From contig PMDT01000352.1 in assembly GCA_003154555.1 (NCBI GenBank), forward strand, positions 1 to 6,454: DNA of 6,454 nucleotides. Direction: 5' to 3'. This DNA comes from Spirochaetaceae bacterium. GTDB lineage: Bacteria > Spirochaetota > Spirochaetia > SZUA-6 > Fen-1364. Each line of letters begins with the position of its first letter. Positions within the stretch are counted from its first letter, which is position 1. A model generated the notes under the pieces. It did no database searches. It was given only the letters and a program-made list of their open reading frames with translations, and was not told the origin of the DNA. Positions 1 through 6,263 of this stretch are shown here, piece after piece. The position numbers were made by a program, and so were the translations under genes.

Positions 1-401
1 GACTGGGTCTTGGGCGTGGCGCGATTGATCTCGTCCGCGAGCACGATGTTGGCGAACACGGGTCCCTTCTGGAACCGCACGAAGCGGCGCGTATCGGCGC
101 TCGCTCCCGCGGCCTGCATGTCCTCCTGGACGAGCACATTCGTCCCGATGATGTCCGCGGGCATGAGGTCCGGCGTGAACTGGATCCGCGACGTGACCAG
201 GTCAAGGACCTGGCCGAGGCTCTTGATGAGCGTGGTCTTTCCCAGTCCCGGCACTCCTTCCAGCAGGGCGTGACCGGAACAGAAGAGGCAGATCAGGACA
301 TCCTGCACGACGTCCTCGTGCCCCACGATCGTGCGGGCGATCTCGGCGCGCAGCGCGCGCACCCTGTCCATCACCCATGCTGCCTGTTCCCGTGCGTCCA
401 T
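1..401 (-). CDS. MoxR-family AAA+ ATPase (N-terminal part, cut by the window edge)
   Basis: This is the first 133 codons of a MoxR-type AAA+ ATPase; the full family length is usually about 310-340 residues. Visible motifs are the Walker A loop GVPGLGKT at residues 49-56, the family signature around RIQFTPDLMPADIIG at 72-86, and the Walker B segment IVLADEINRA at 119-128 with D123 and E124. Sensor 1, the arginine finger and the lid lie beyond position 1. MoxR proteins are cytoplasmic ATP-driven chaperones that remodel or activate partner proteins, often VWA/DUF58 proteins encoded beside them. The ATG at 401 lies 17 bases after the stop of the upstream gene and is preceded by a GGGGGAG stretch (405-411), so it is probably co-transcribed with it. 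The family call is firm. The client protein is unknown and the partner genes would be off the left edge. Confidence 0.94.
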   Translation of the reverse strand, partial: MDAREQAAWVMDRVRALRAEIARTIVGHEDVVQDVLICLFCSGHALLEGVPGLGKTTLIKSLGQVLDLVTSRIQFTPDLMPADIIGTNVLVQEDMQAAGASADTRRFVRFQKGPVFANIVLADEINRATPKTQ

Positions 402-418
402 GTGCTCCCCCGACGGTG

Positions 419-1843
419 TTACTTGCCCATAGTCGAAATTCCGATGTTGGTGAAATACCCCTTCACGTATTCCCGCAGATCCTGCGGCACCTCGTCGTGC
501 GCAAGGGCGCTTTCGGCCTGCCGTGCATACCGGTCCAGCACGGTTGCGTCAGGCAGCTCTGAGCCCGTGGCATCGGGCAGGGACCGCGCGAGCAGCCGGG
601 CCATGTCTCCTTCGCCGGTAGCCCCTTTTGCCTGCAGGCCGGGCCCCTTCGATCCCCGCGCAATCGCCGTGGGTTCGCCGGTCTTCTGAAGCGCGGGAGC
701 ATTTCCGGCCTGGCTTCCGTCGCTCTTGCCGGGCTGATCCTGCCCGTCGGCGGAGCTGTCCGAAAGGCTATCCCCCTGGGAGTCGCCTTTCTGGCCTTCA
801 CTCTGGACCCTGCCGGCATTTCCGGATCCGCCCGTGCCCTTGCCCGGCGTCCCGGCGCTTTCGGGCGGGCGCTGTGCGCTTCTTCCCGTCATCGGGCCTT
901 GCCGTCCTGACAGCTGCCACTTGTCCTGGCGCAGCTTGTCGAGCGCATCCCCGAGACTGCTCTGGTTGCGGTCCGCGCTGCCGGCCGTTCCCGCCTCCGC
1001 GGATGGGGAGGATCCGTCCGACGGTGCACTCTGCGCACCGGGGGCCGCACCCTCCTGACCCGCGGAGTCGCCGGCATTCCCCGCGCCCGATGGCGGCACG
1101 GTCGCGTCCCCGTTGCGCAATGCGAGCTGGTACTCCTGGCCGAGCCTGCTTTCAAGATCGGATATGCGGTCCAGCGCCTCGTCCAGAGTCAGCTTGTGAG
1201 CCTCGAGCTCGCGGCCGAGCTGCGTGAGCTCCAGGGAGAGGGCGAGGCTGCGCCCGAGGTTCAACTCGCGCGCCGCGTCGTTGAGCGCCTGCCCCTGTTC
1301 CTTCAGGTCTTCGCCGATATCGGTCATCGCCCTGTCCAGCCCGCCGGGCCGGGAAAAAAGCGGCCGCAGGTCGAGGGGAAAGAGAAGCGCCGCGGCGGTG
1401 AGCGCGACGACGACCGAGATGAACGGCGCCAGGGGAAGACGGAGTCGGCCGAGCACTTTGCGCGATGCGGTCCGCGCCAGGAATGCCGCCGCGTCCTCGA
1501 TGACAGTCGCCGCGAACCCGCTGCGCGCCTGGCTTTCGGACAGCTCCAGGGCGGTACTGGCAAGCTCGCGCGTGGCGAGCAATCGGTCGCCGCGCAGGAG
1601 GACCGTGTGCGCATCGATGGCGGCGAAAAGCCCCGCGGCAATACCGGCCGCCGCGCCCGCCGCCGCGCCGATGACCGCGACCCAGAGCGCCGGGAAGGGC
1701 AGCCGGATGCTCCCGGCGATGACCGCCGCGGCAAAGCCGGGGAGCAGGCCGTAGAAAAGCCCGGTCGAGCCGCGACGGAGCACACTATCCACTCGTGCCC
1801 GGTGCAGAACGACGTCCACGCGCGCTTTGAATGTCTCACCCAT
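419..1843 (-). CDS. Membrane-anchored coiled-coil protein with a long low-complexity region, MoxR-cluster type
   Basis: A 474-residue protein without a recognisable catalytic motif. Hydrophobic segments lie at about residues 29-47, 52-76 and 138-157, so the N-terminal third is membrane embedded. A heptad-like, charged helical stretch follows at about 172-242. Residues about 244-410 are Gly/Ser/Gln/Asp/Ala-rich and probably disordered. The end (about 433-468) becomes ordered again, with a helical segment around YARQAESALAHDEVPQDLREYVKGYF split by E451. Similar architecture, three N-terminal helices then a coiled coil and a Q/G/S-rich tail, is common for large hypothetical membrane proteins beside moxR genes (DUF4175-like); that assignment is from memory of such clusters, not a search. 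I chose ATG 1843 over an in-frame ATG at 2002 because the extra 53 residues lie wholly inside the upstream gene and are Arg/Pro/Ser-rich, and because 1843 has a good ribosome binding site. It overlaps the permease gene by 8 bases, so translation is probably coupled. Confidence 0.85.
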   Translation of the reverse strand: MGETFKARVDVVLHRARVDSVLRRGSTGLFYGLLPGFAAAVIAGSIRLPFPALWVAVIGAAAGAAAGIAAGLFAAIDAHTVLLRGDRLLATRELASTALELSESQARSGFAATVIEDAAAFLARTASRKVLGRLRLPLAPFISVVVALTAAALLFPLDLRPLFSRPGGLDRAMTDIGEDLKEQGQALNDAARELNLGRSLALSLELTQLGRELEAHKLTLDEALDRISDLESRLGQEYQLALRNGDATVPPSGAGNAGDSAGQEGAAPGAQSAPSDGSSPSAEAGTAGSADRNQSSLGDALDKLRQDKWQLSGRQGPMTGRSAQRPPESAGTPGKGTGGSGNAGRVQSEGQKGDSQGDSLSDSSADGQDQPGKSDGSQAGNAPALQKTGEPTAIARGSKGPGLQAKGATGEGDMARLLARSLPDATGSELPDATVLDRYARQAESALAHDEVPQDLREYVKGYFTNIGISTMGK

Positions 1844-2612
1844 TCGTCGCGCTCCCCCCGCGCGCGCCGCGGGAAACACGCAGGACGAGATAGACGCCCG
1901 CCGCGGCAACGAGCGCGGCACCGATGCCCACGAGGCTGCTCGCGGCCGTGGCGGACATGAATGCTCCGCCCGCCGAAGCATCGGCTGTCGGCGTGGAACC
2001 AAGCCTGAGGAGCGCGTGGATGGGACTGAGCGGGGGAAAGGCCACCAGCGTCACCACGACGAAGAGCAGGATGCCCGGCAGCAGGATGACATTTCGGAGC
2101 AGGGGCCTGTCGCCGATGAGCGACAGCACGAAAAGACCGAACATCCTCGCCGCAAGGCTCGCCGTCCCCAGGACCGCGAATGCGGCGAATGCTTTCGACA
2201 GCGAGAGCCCTCCCACCGCCACCGGTGCCAGCAGAAAGGGCGCACCCAGGAGGAGGAGGAAGAATGTATGGAGGAAGAAGAAACCCGCCTTGCCCAGGAT
2301 CACGGACACGAGCGGCACGGGGGTCAGCGTCACGTACTCGCGAAGCTGGACCATGGTGTCGGGTGAGAAATCCTCCGCGCCGTAGCGGCCGCCAAAGTAC
2401 AACAGGAGGCCGAGAAAGACGATCGCGACAACGGAGAAGGCGTCGGTAAGCGGCCCGCTGCGGAGTATCGATTCAAGACCGCCGCGCGGCCAGACCACGA
2501 CGAGCACGATGGCAAGCCCTGCAGGCAGGTAGAAGTAAGTCCTGAGGATGCCCGGATGCGCAAAATAGGTCCTGACCCCTTCTTGAAGAAATGGATTCAC
2601 GCGCATCGTCAT
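1836..2612 (-). CDS. ABC-2-type membrane permease
   Basis: A 258-residue, very hydrophobic protein with about six membrane helices, near residues 24-41, 58-76, 102-128, 138-165, 172-194 and 222-246. After the second helix comes a cytoplasmic segment, EDFSPDTMVQLREYVTLTP (80-98), leading into SVILGKAGFFFLHTFFLLL. This fits the ABC-2 permease pattern in which an 'E-x-G-T-x-x-x-L-x-x-T-P' segment precedes 'xLGKxxxxxxxxxxx'. Such permeases move polymers, drugs or lipids with a separate ATP-binding subunit. No ATPase subunit is encoded in the window. ATG 2612 was chosen because its ATGA overlaps the TGA of the preceding gene by 4 bases and GGAG (2618-2621) lies 5 bases upstream; an earlier in-frame ATG at 2750 would add a basic non-hydrophobic stretch that is a shadow of the upstream gene. 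The membrane-protein call is firm and the ABC-2 family call is good but divergent. GldF-like proteins are one comparison. Confidence 0.8.
   Translation of the reverse strand: MTMRVNPFLQEGVRTYFAHPGILRTYFYLPAGLAIVLVVVWPRGGLESILRSGPLTDAFSVVAIVFLGLLLYFGGRYGAEDFSPDTMVQLREYVTLTPVPLVSVILGKAGFFFLHTFFLLLLGAPFLLAPVAVGGLSLSKAFAAFAVLGTASLAARMFGLFVLSLIGDRPLLRNVILLPGILLFVVVTLVAFPPLSPIHALLRLGSTPTADASAGGAFMSATAASSLVGIGAALVAAAGVYLVLRVSRGARGGSATNG
1852..1859 (-). promoter_or_regulatory. Ribosome binding site deciding the start at 1843
   Basis: On the minus strand a GGGGGGAG run ends 8 bases before ATG 1843. This supports the short start, which overlaps the permease stop by 8 bases, over the much longer reading frame from 2002. 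Confidence 0.7.
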
Positions 2613-4537
2613 TCCGGCTCCACCACGAGCAGCGACAGGGGTGCCTGCGCGTTGACGGGCTCCGCGCCGCCGACGCGAAGGGCGAGCGCGCTGCCGTCCA
2701 GCCAGCCGACGACGGCAGGACCGCTCACCCCCGGGGCCACGAGATTCCACAAGGCTGCCCGGGTGGGATCGTCCACGACGCGGAGGGCCTGGAGGTCCAC
2801 AGCGCCTTCGAGCGCAAACGACGCCCGTACGACGCCATTCGGCGGGATGTCGCCCAGCCGGTAGCCGCGGCCGTTGGTCCAGAAGAAGCAGGACTGGAGC
2901 GCGCGCGCGGAGGCATTGCCCACCGTGACTGTCACGGTCGATCCCGCGCGGACCGCGTGCGCCGTGACGGGCATGGGGACCACGTCATTCAGGAGGATCA
3001 GCCTCACGCCATAACGACCGACGGCCACGCCCGACAATCTGGTCGCATCGCCCGCGGCCACGGCGAAGCCTGGCGGAGGTGGCGTCCGCGCGGCGGCACC
3101 CGTGAGACGGAGGCCGATCTCGGACACCGGCAGCTCGTGGGTGCCCGCGGCAATGTCCACGGCTGCCGGGCGGGTGGCGACGATGCCCACTTTCTCCGTG
3201 ACCAGGGCCTGCCCGTCACCGGACCGCATCTCGACAAGAGCGGCGTCAATGACGCGCGGCGCGGCCCGAAAAGTCACTGTATCGAAGACTATCCAGCTTC
3301 CCGTACCGGCAAGCAGCGGAATGGCAAGGAGCAGCACGATCCGCGTGCGCGTCTTCATGCTCCGCAGCAGCCTGCCGTTTGTGATCGGAAAAAGGAGGGC
3401 GCAGTAGAGGCCGACCAGGGCGAGAACGAGGATCACCGACGGCAGCGCGAGGGCGGGAGAGGCGAGCATCACGCGCAGCCACGGGTCGTCCAGCGGCGCA
3501 TGAGACTCCGCCGGGAGCGTCGGCTGCCTGTCCCGCGACGCCATCAAGCGCCAGAGCGGCAGCATGCCGTCCCAGCCGGGGAACGGCGCGAGCGTCGGAT
3601 CGAAGGCAAGGAACCATACTGACCCGCGGCCCAGCCGGCGCTCCACCACGAGCGGCAGATCCCCATCCCGCGCGAGCGTCCTGCCCGTCGTCACGATGGA
3701 TTCCGCCAAGACGATGCTGCCACGTGGGCCGCGTGGCACGCCGGCAAGACGGGCGACCGACGGCAACGCCGTGCGCGTGACGAGGCCGGTGACACGCACC
3801 GGCATGAGCCCGCCAAAGCCTGCGTCAGCATGCTGGAGGCCGGCGGCGCCGCCGGTCAGTACGACCGTGCCGCCGGTCACGACCCATCGCTCAAGGGCGG
3901 AGACTTGTGCCGCCCGCAGTTGCTGGAAAGAGGTGTCGTGGACGATCACCATGTCGATGCAGTCGTATGCCGCCCAGGTTTCCGGCAGATCGTCGATCCG
4001 AGGGTACACGACGCGGACATTGCCCGTGGCATCGGACAGCGCGGCGATCGAATCCAGGGACAGCTCGCTCGCCACGGCCGCCACGATGCGGTCGCGACTC
4101 ACCTGGCCGCGCAGGTCGATGCTCTGGTGGGCGAGCAGCGATCCCCGCGATGAGATGCGGAGGTCCAGCGTGCGCGCGTCCGGGGGCAGCGGCACGAGAA
4201 ACGGGATGCGGCGTGTCGCGCCGCTGCCAAGGACGCTCTGCCGGGTGAAGAGGCGGCTGTCCGTGGTTCCCCGCAGGCTGCTGCCCCAGGACACGACGAG
4301 CTGCACGTCCACGGGAATGCTCGTCCCCGCGTTTGTGACGCTCACGAGCACGGGACCGAAGCGGCCTTCGCGCGCCTGTCCGTTGAAACCGACAAGGGCA
4401 TCGATCAGCAAAGGTGACTCCGCGCTCCCGGGCAGCGCGGTAACGCAGCCGAGGACGAGGGTCAGGATAAGGCAGGCGAGGAGGACGCTCCCGCGAGACC
4501 GCGAACGCGTCCTCTCAAGGGAGTCGGGCTCCTCCAT
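2609..4537 (-). CDS. Envelope membrane protein with a glutamine-amidotransferase-like domain
   Basis: A 642-residue protein. A basic N-terminus followed by a hydrophobic run (about 17-36) is a signal peptide or anchor; VLGC with C31 is an imperfect lipobox, and the run also contains a plausible ordinary cleavage region before SAES. Residues about 42-145 look like a beta-sandwich (GQAREGRFGPVLVSVTN). Residues about 150-330 resemble the class-I glutamine amidotransferase-like fold, with DMVIVHD (195-201), LERWVVTGGTVVLTGG (215-230) and GRGSVWFLAFDP (303-314). The usual nucleophile cysteine is not seen at the expected turn, so this domain probably binds or scaffolds rather than catalyses. Two membrane helices follow (about 361-385 and 398-416) with a short basic loop, RLLRSMKTRTR, between them, then a beta-rich C-terminal domain outside the membrane. 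Proteins of this layout occur with MoxR and ABC-2 permease genes; the pairing recalls GldG/GldF, but the domain order differs. The stop overlaps the permease start by 4 bases. No Shine-Dalgarno precedes the ATG (see the promoter entry). The function is unknown. Confidence 0.85.
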   Translation of the reverse strand: MEEPDSLERTRSRSRGSVLLACLILTLVLGCVTALPGSAESPLLIDALVGFNGQAREGRFGPVLVSVTNAGTSIPVDVQLVVSWGSSLRGTTDSRLFTRQSVLGSGATRRIPFLVPLPPDARTLDLRISSRGSLLAHQSIDLRGQVSRDRIVAAVASELSLDSIAALSDATGNVRVVYPRIDDLPETWAAYDCIDMVIVHDTSFQQLRAAQVSALERWVVTGGTVVLTGGAAGLQHADAGFGGLMPVRVTGLVTRTALPSVARLAGVPRGPRGSIVLAESIVTTGRTLARDGDLPLVVERRLGRGSVWFLAFDPTLAPFPGWDGMLPLWRLMASRDRQPTLPAESHAPLDDPWLRVMLASPALALPSVILVLALVGLYCALLFPITNGRLLRSMKTRTRIVLLLAIPLLAGTGSWIVFDTVTFRAAPRVIDAALVEMRSGDGQALVTEKVGIVATRPAAVDIAAGTHELPVSEIGLRLTGAAARTPPPPGFAVAAGDATRLSGVAVGRYGVRLILLNDVVPMPVTAHAVRAGSTVTVTVGNASARALQSCFFWTNGRGYRLGDIPPNGVVRASFALEGAVDLQALRVVDDPTRAALWNLVAPGVSGPAVVGWLDGSALALRVGGAEPVNAQAPLSLLVVEPE

Positions 4538-4543
4538 GCATTG

Positions 4544-4572
4544 AGTATATCAGCGCGGGCCCGGGGCGTCGA
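4544..4572 (-). promoter_or_regulatory. Possible extended -10 promoter giving a leaderless mRNA for the 642-residue protein
   Basis: Read on the minus strand, TATACT (4549-4544) is directly preceded by TGA (4552-4550), which supplies the TGn of an extended -10 element and is also the stop codon of the Nudix gene. A weak -35, TCGACG (4572-4567), lies 17 bases upstream. Standard geometry puts +1 on 4537, the A of the downstream ATG. No ribosome binding site lies in the 12-base gap, which fits a leaderless start. It is inferred from sequence only. Simple read-through from the upstream genes with re-initiation is the alternative. Confidence 0.5.
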
Positions 4573-5068
4573 CTCGAACCCGGGAATCGAGCATCGTGTC
4601 ATTGTCGAAGATGAACCAGCCGCTGAAGCGCCTGCCCTCGAGCATGTGAGGGATCCAGAGCCTGTCGTCCGCCCACATCCGCTCAAAGGGGATCCGGTCC
4701 ACGGGCGTCCACCGCGGCCGCGCTTCCCGTGTCTCGCACAGCTCGCCATCGAAGCCGCTCGCCGTGAACACGGCGCCATACAGCGAATATCCATCGAGGA
4801 ACTGGAAAAAAAGCTCTCCCGCCTCCCGCACGCCCGTTGGCGTCACGCAGAGCTCTTCCTGCACCTCGCGGATGGCCCCCTGCAGCGCCGTTTCTCCCGG
4901 GTCGATGCGGCCACCGGGCCCGTTGACCTTGCCGGCGCCCAGCCCGGTCTTCTTGTCGATGAGCAGGATGCTGCCGTCGCGTACGACGAACAGGAGGGTC
5001 GCCCTTTCGGTCGGCATCCAGGTCGTCCAGTCGATCTCTTCCACCCGGCGCGGCTGCTTTTCGTTCAT
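4550..5068 (-). CDS. Nudix hydrolase, MTH1/NUDT1-like (oxidised purine dNTP diphosphatase)
   Basis: A 172-residue protein whose Nudix box spans residues 53-75: G53, E59 and REVQEE at 67-72, with C74 where the consensus has glycine. The closest match I can recall is human MTH1, not E. coli MutT. Shared points are the TLL strand (T24), KKTGLGAGKVNG (K39, N49; MTH1 K23 and N33), and MWADDRLW (131-138), matching the MTH1 nucleobase-pocket segment MWPDDSYW with both aspartates and both tryptophans. The tail (GRRFSGWFIFDNDTMLD) also follows MTH1. The likely role is hydrolysis of 8-oxo-dGTP and 2-hydroxy-dATP to the monophosphates in the cytoplasm, sanitising the nucleotide pool. ATG 5068 overlaps the dipeptidase stop by 4 bases (ATGA) and has GGAGG (5076-5080) 7 bases upstream, so the two genes are probably co-translated. 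An earlier in-frame ATG at 5182 only adds an Arg-rich shadow of the dipeptidase gene. Confidence 0.93.
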   Translation of the reverse strand: MNEKQPRRVEEIDWTTWMPTERATLLFVVRDGSILLIDKKTGLGAGKVNGPGGRIDPGETALQGAIREVQEELCVTPTGVREAGELFFQFLDGYSLYGAVFTASGFDGELCETREARPRWTPVDRIPFERMWADDRLWIPHMLEGRRFSGWFIFDNDTMLDSRVRVDAPGPR

Positions 5069-6075
5069 GCCATGGCCTCCGCGAGCGCGCGCTTCATGTT
5101 CCCGCCGAGTATCGCGGCCGTGTCCGGCTCGGAATACCCCGCGTCGAGAAGCGCGGCTGTGAGCCGGGGAAGCTGCGCGCAATCCTCCAGGCCTTCCACG
5201 GTCTCCTCGAATCCGTCCCAGTCGGCGCCCAGGCCGACGTGCGCGATGCCCGCGATCTCCACGGCATGCGTGATGACGCGGACCACCTGGTCGATGCCCA
5301 TGCGCTTTTTCGGCTCGGGCCGCAGGCAGAGATGATCCGGCAGGAAATCGATGCAGACGACCCCGCCGGTTGCCGCGATCTCCTTCACCTGCTCATCACG
5401 GAGGTTGCGCGGGTGATCCCAGAACACCCGGAGCCCCGTGTGCGAATCGATCACCGGCCGGCGGGCGCGTTTCATCACATCCCGGAACGTCCGTTCGTTC
5501 GAATGGGCGAGATCCACCACCATGCCGAGGCGGAACATCGCCGCGATCATGTCCCTGCCGAATGCGGTGAGCCCGGTCCCTTCGCCTTCCGCAAAGCATC
5601 CCCGGGCCGCTTCGTTGTCGTGATTGTGCGTTACCGTGATGCCGCGGACGCCGCGGCCGTAGAAGAGCTCGAGGTTGTCGATGCTGCCGCCGAGCGGAGA
5701 GGCTCCCTCGATGAAGAGGAGGAATCCGAAACGGCCGGGTCGGCAGCATTCCTCCAGGTCGGCGGCAGTGAGGATGCGCCGATACGGCGGTGAAAGGCGC
5801 GCATTCAGCGGTGAGTCGAACATCCTGTCGATCGCGTGCAGGAAGTCCAGCCCGTACTGGAGCGCGGCAGGACCGGTCTTTTCCGGCGGGGCATAGATGG
5901 CCATGACCTGCACATTCTGGCCGGTCTCCCGCAGTCGCCTGCTGTCCAGGTGCCCTTCCCGCCTCTCCCCGAAGAAGGCGCTGGGTGAATCGAGATAGCG
6001 TCCGAGCGAATCCGCGTGCCCGTCGATCGCGGGGTGCCGCGCGTGGACCTCGCGCGCTCTCAGCAGGGTGTCCAT
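5065..6075 (-). CDS. Membrane dipeptidase family protein (peptidase M19)
   Basis: A 336-residue zinc dipeptidase of the renal dipeptidase family, of typical bacterial length. The expected metal and catalytic residues are all visible: H20 and D22 in DGHAD, the bridging E123 in FIEGA, H191 in DLAHSN, H212 in DSHTG, and D285 in GLGADWDG. The spacing follows the human enzyme closely. The family signature near the end, GGNMKRA (324-330), is also present. These enzymes cut dipeptides, including those with a C-terminal D-residue, and some act on beta-lactams or related amides. There is no signal peptide, so despite the family name this protein is probably cytoplasmic, with a role in peptide turnover. 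ATG 6075 fits the usual family start (a short helix, then HPAIDGHAD). No ribosome binding site is obvious before it, unlike the downstream genes. The gene heads the minus-strand run and overlaps the Nudix gene by 4 bases. The exact substrate cannot be read from sequence. Confidence 0.96.
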   Translation of the reverse strand: MDTLLRAREVHARHPAIDGHADSLGRYLDSPSAFFGERREGHLDSRRLRETGQNVQVMAIYAPPEKTGPAALQYGLDFLHAIDRMFDSPLNARLSPPYRRILTAADLEECCRPGRFGFLLFIEGASPLGGSIDNLELFYGRGVRGITVTHNHDNEAARGCFAEGEGTGLTAFGRDMIAAMFRLGMVVDLAHSNERTFRDVMKRARRPVIDSHTGLRVFWDHPRNLRDEQVKEIAATGGVVCIDFLPDHLCLRPEPKKRMGIDQVVRVITHAVEIAGIAHVGLGADWDGFEETVEGLEDCAQLPRLTAALLDAGYSEPDTAAILGGNMKRALAEAMA

Positions 6076-6172
6076 CGGGCCAGAGACTACATTTTCCCTG
6101 CGCGAGCTGCAATGCCGGCACCGCGGGTCGAAGGTCTCTTTGCTATCTCACGAAATTGAAATAAGTTGCAGA
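6076..6172. other. Divergent intergenic stretch between the dipeptidase and the repeats
   Basis: No protein gene is supported here. The stretch holds the weak dipeptidase promoter candidate and an AT-richer patch at about 6141-6168 that stands out from the GC-rich surroundings and may be a protein-binding or promoter region. No clear operator palindrome was seen. Confidence 0.5.
6084..6112 (-). promoter_or_regulatory. Weak candidate promoter for the dipeptidase gene
   Basis: On the minus strand TTGCAG (6112-6107) and TAGTCT (6089-6084) are separated by 17 bases. The implied start, near 6077, would leave only about two bases before ATG 6075, in keeping with the missing Shine-Dalgarno. Both hexamers are poor matches, so this is tentative. 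Confidence 0.3.
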
Positions 6173-6213
6173 GCGGCCACTGCTGGTGGCATTCGCGGCC
6201 ACTCCTGGTGTCC
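6173..6213 (+). repeat. Two tandem copies of a ~23-base hairpin repeat, left of the RNA gene
   Basis: Copy one starts at 6173 (GCGGCCAC, loop TGCTG, arm GTGGC, then ATTC). Copy two starts 22 bases later at 6195 (GCGGCCAC, loop TCCTG, arm GTGTC). Copy one has perfect 5-bp arms, GCCAC and GTGGC; copy two has one mismatch (GTGTC) and has lost the ATTC tail. They lie in the 188-base gap between the dipeptidase start and the RNA start and belong to the same family as the right-hand copies. Confidence 0.8.
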
Positions 6214-6228
6214 GCGTGCACTTTTTCG

Positions 6229-6257
6229 TTGCATTCGCATTGCCCCGGGTCTATAAT
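6229..6257 (+). promoter_or_regulatory. Strong sigma70-type promoter of the small RNA gene
   Basis: TTGCAT (6229-6234) and a perfect TATAAT (6252-6257) are separated by exactly 17 bases. The predicted start is G6264, with A6265 as alternative. A short pyrimidine and T run (6221-6229) lies just upstream of the -35. The stretch between -10 and +1 (6258-6263, GGCCCC) is fully G/C, the kind of discriminator typical of growth-rate or ppGpp-controlled stable-RNA promoters; that regulation is inferred. Confidence 0.8.
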
Positions 6258-6263
6258 GGCCCC

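Noticed and set aside
1844..2002. Upstream start (2002) for the 474-residue protein.
   Set aside because: The extra residues overlap the permease coding region entirely and are low-quality; ATG 1843 has GGGGGGAG at 8 bases.
2613..2750. Upstream start (2750) for the permease.
   Set aside because: The added 46 residues are Arg-rich and out-of-frame shadow of the preceding gene; the ATGA junction at 2612 with GGAG is far better.
2591..4544. Long plus-strand open frames (343 and 326 residues) opposite the 642-residue protein.
   Set aside because: They are Arg/Pro/His-rich shadows typical of GC-rich antisense frames, and lie opposite a protein with a signal peptide and membrane helices.
4555..4566. 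GC palindrome at the end of the Nudix gene as a terminator.
   Set aside because: There is no T-tract after it on the minus strand; it is simply GC-rich coding sequence followed by the -10-like element.
6139..6165. Plus-strand promoter TTGCTA...AAATAA.
   Set aside because: The spacer is only 13 bases, too short for a sigma70 promoter.
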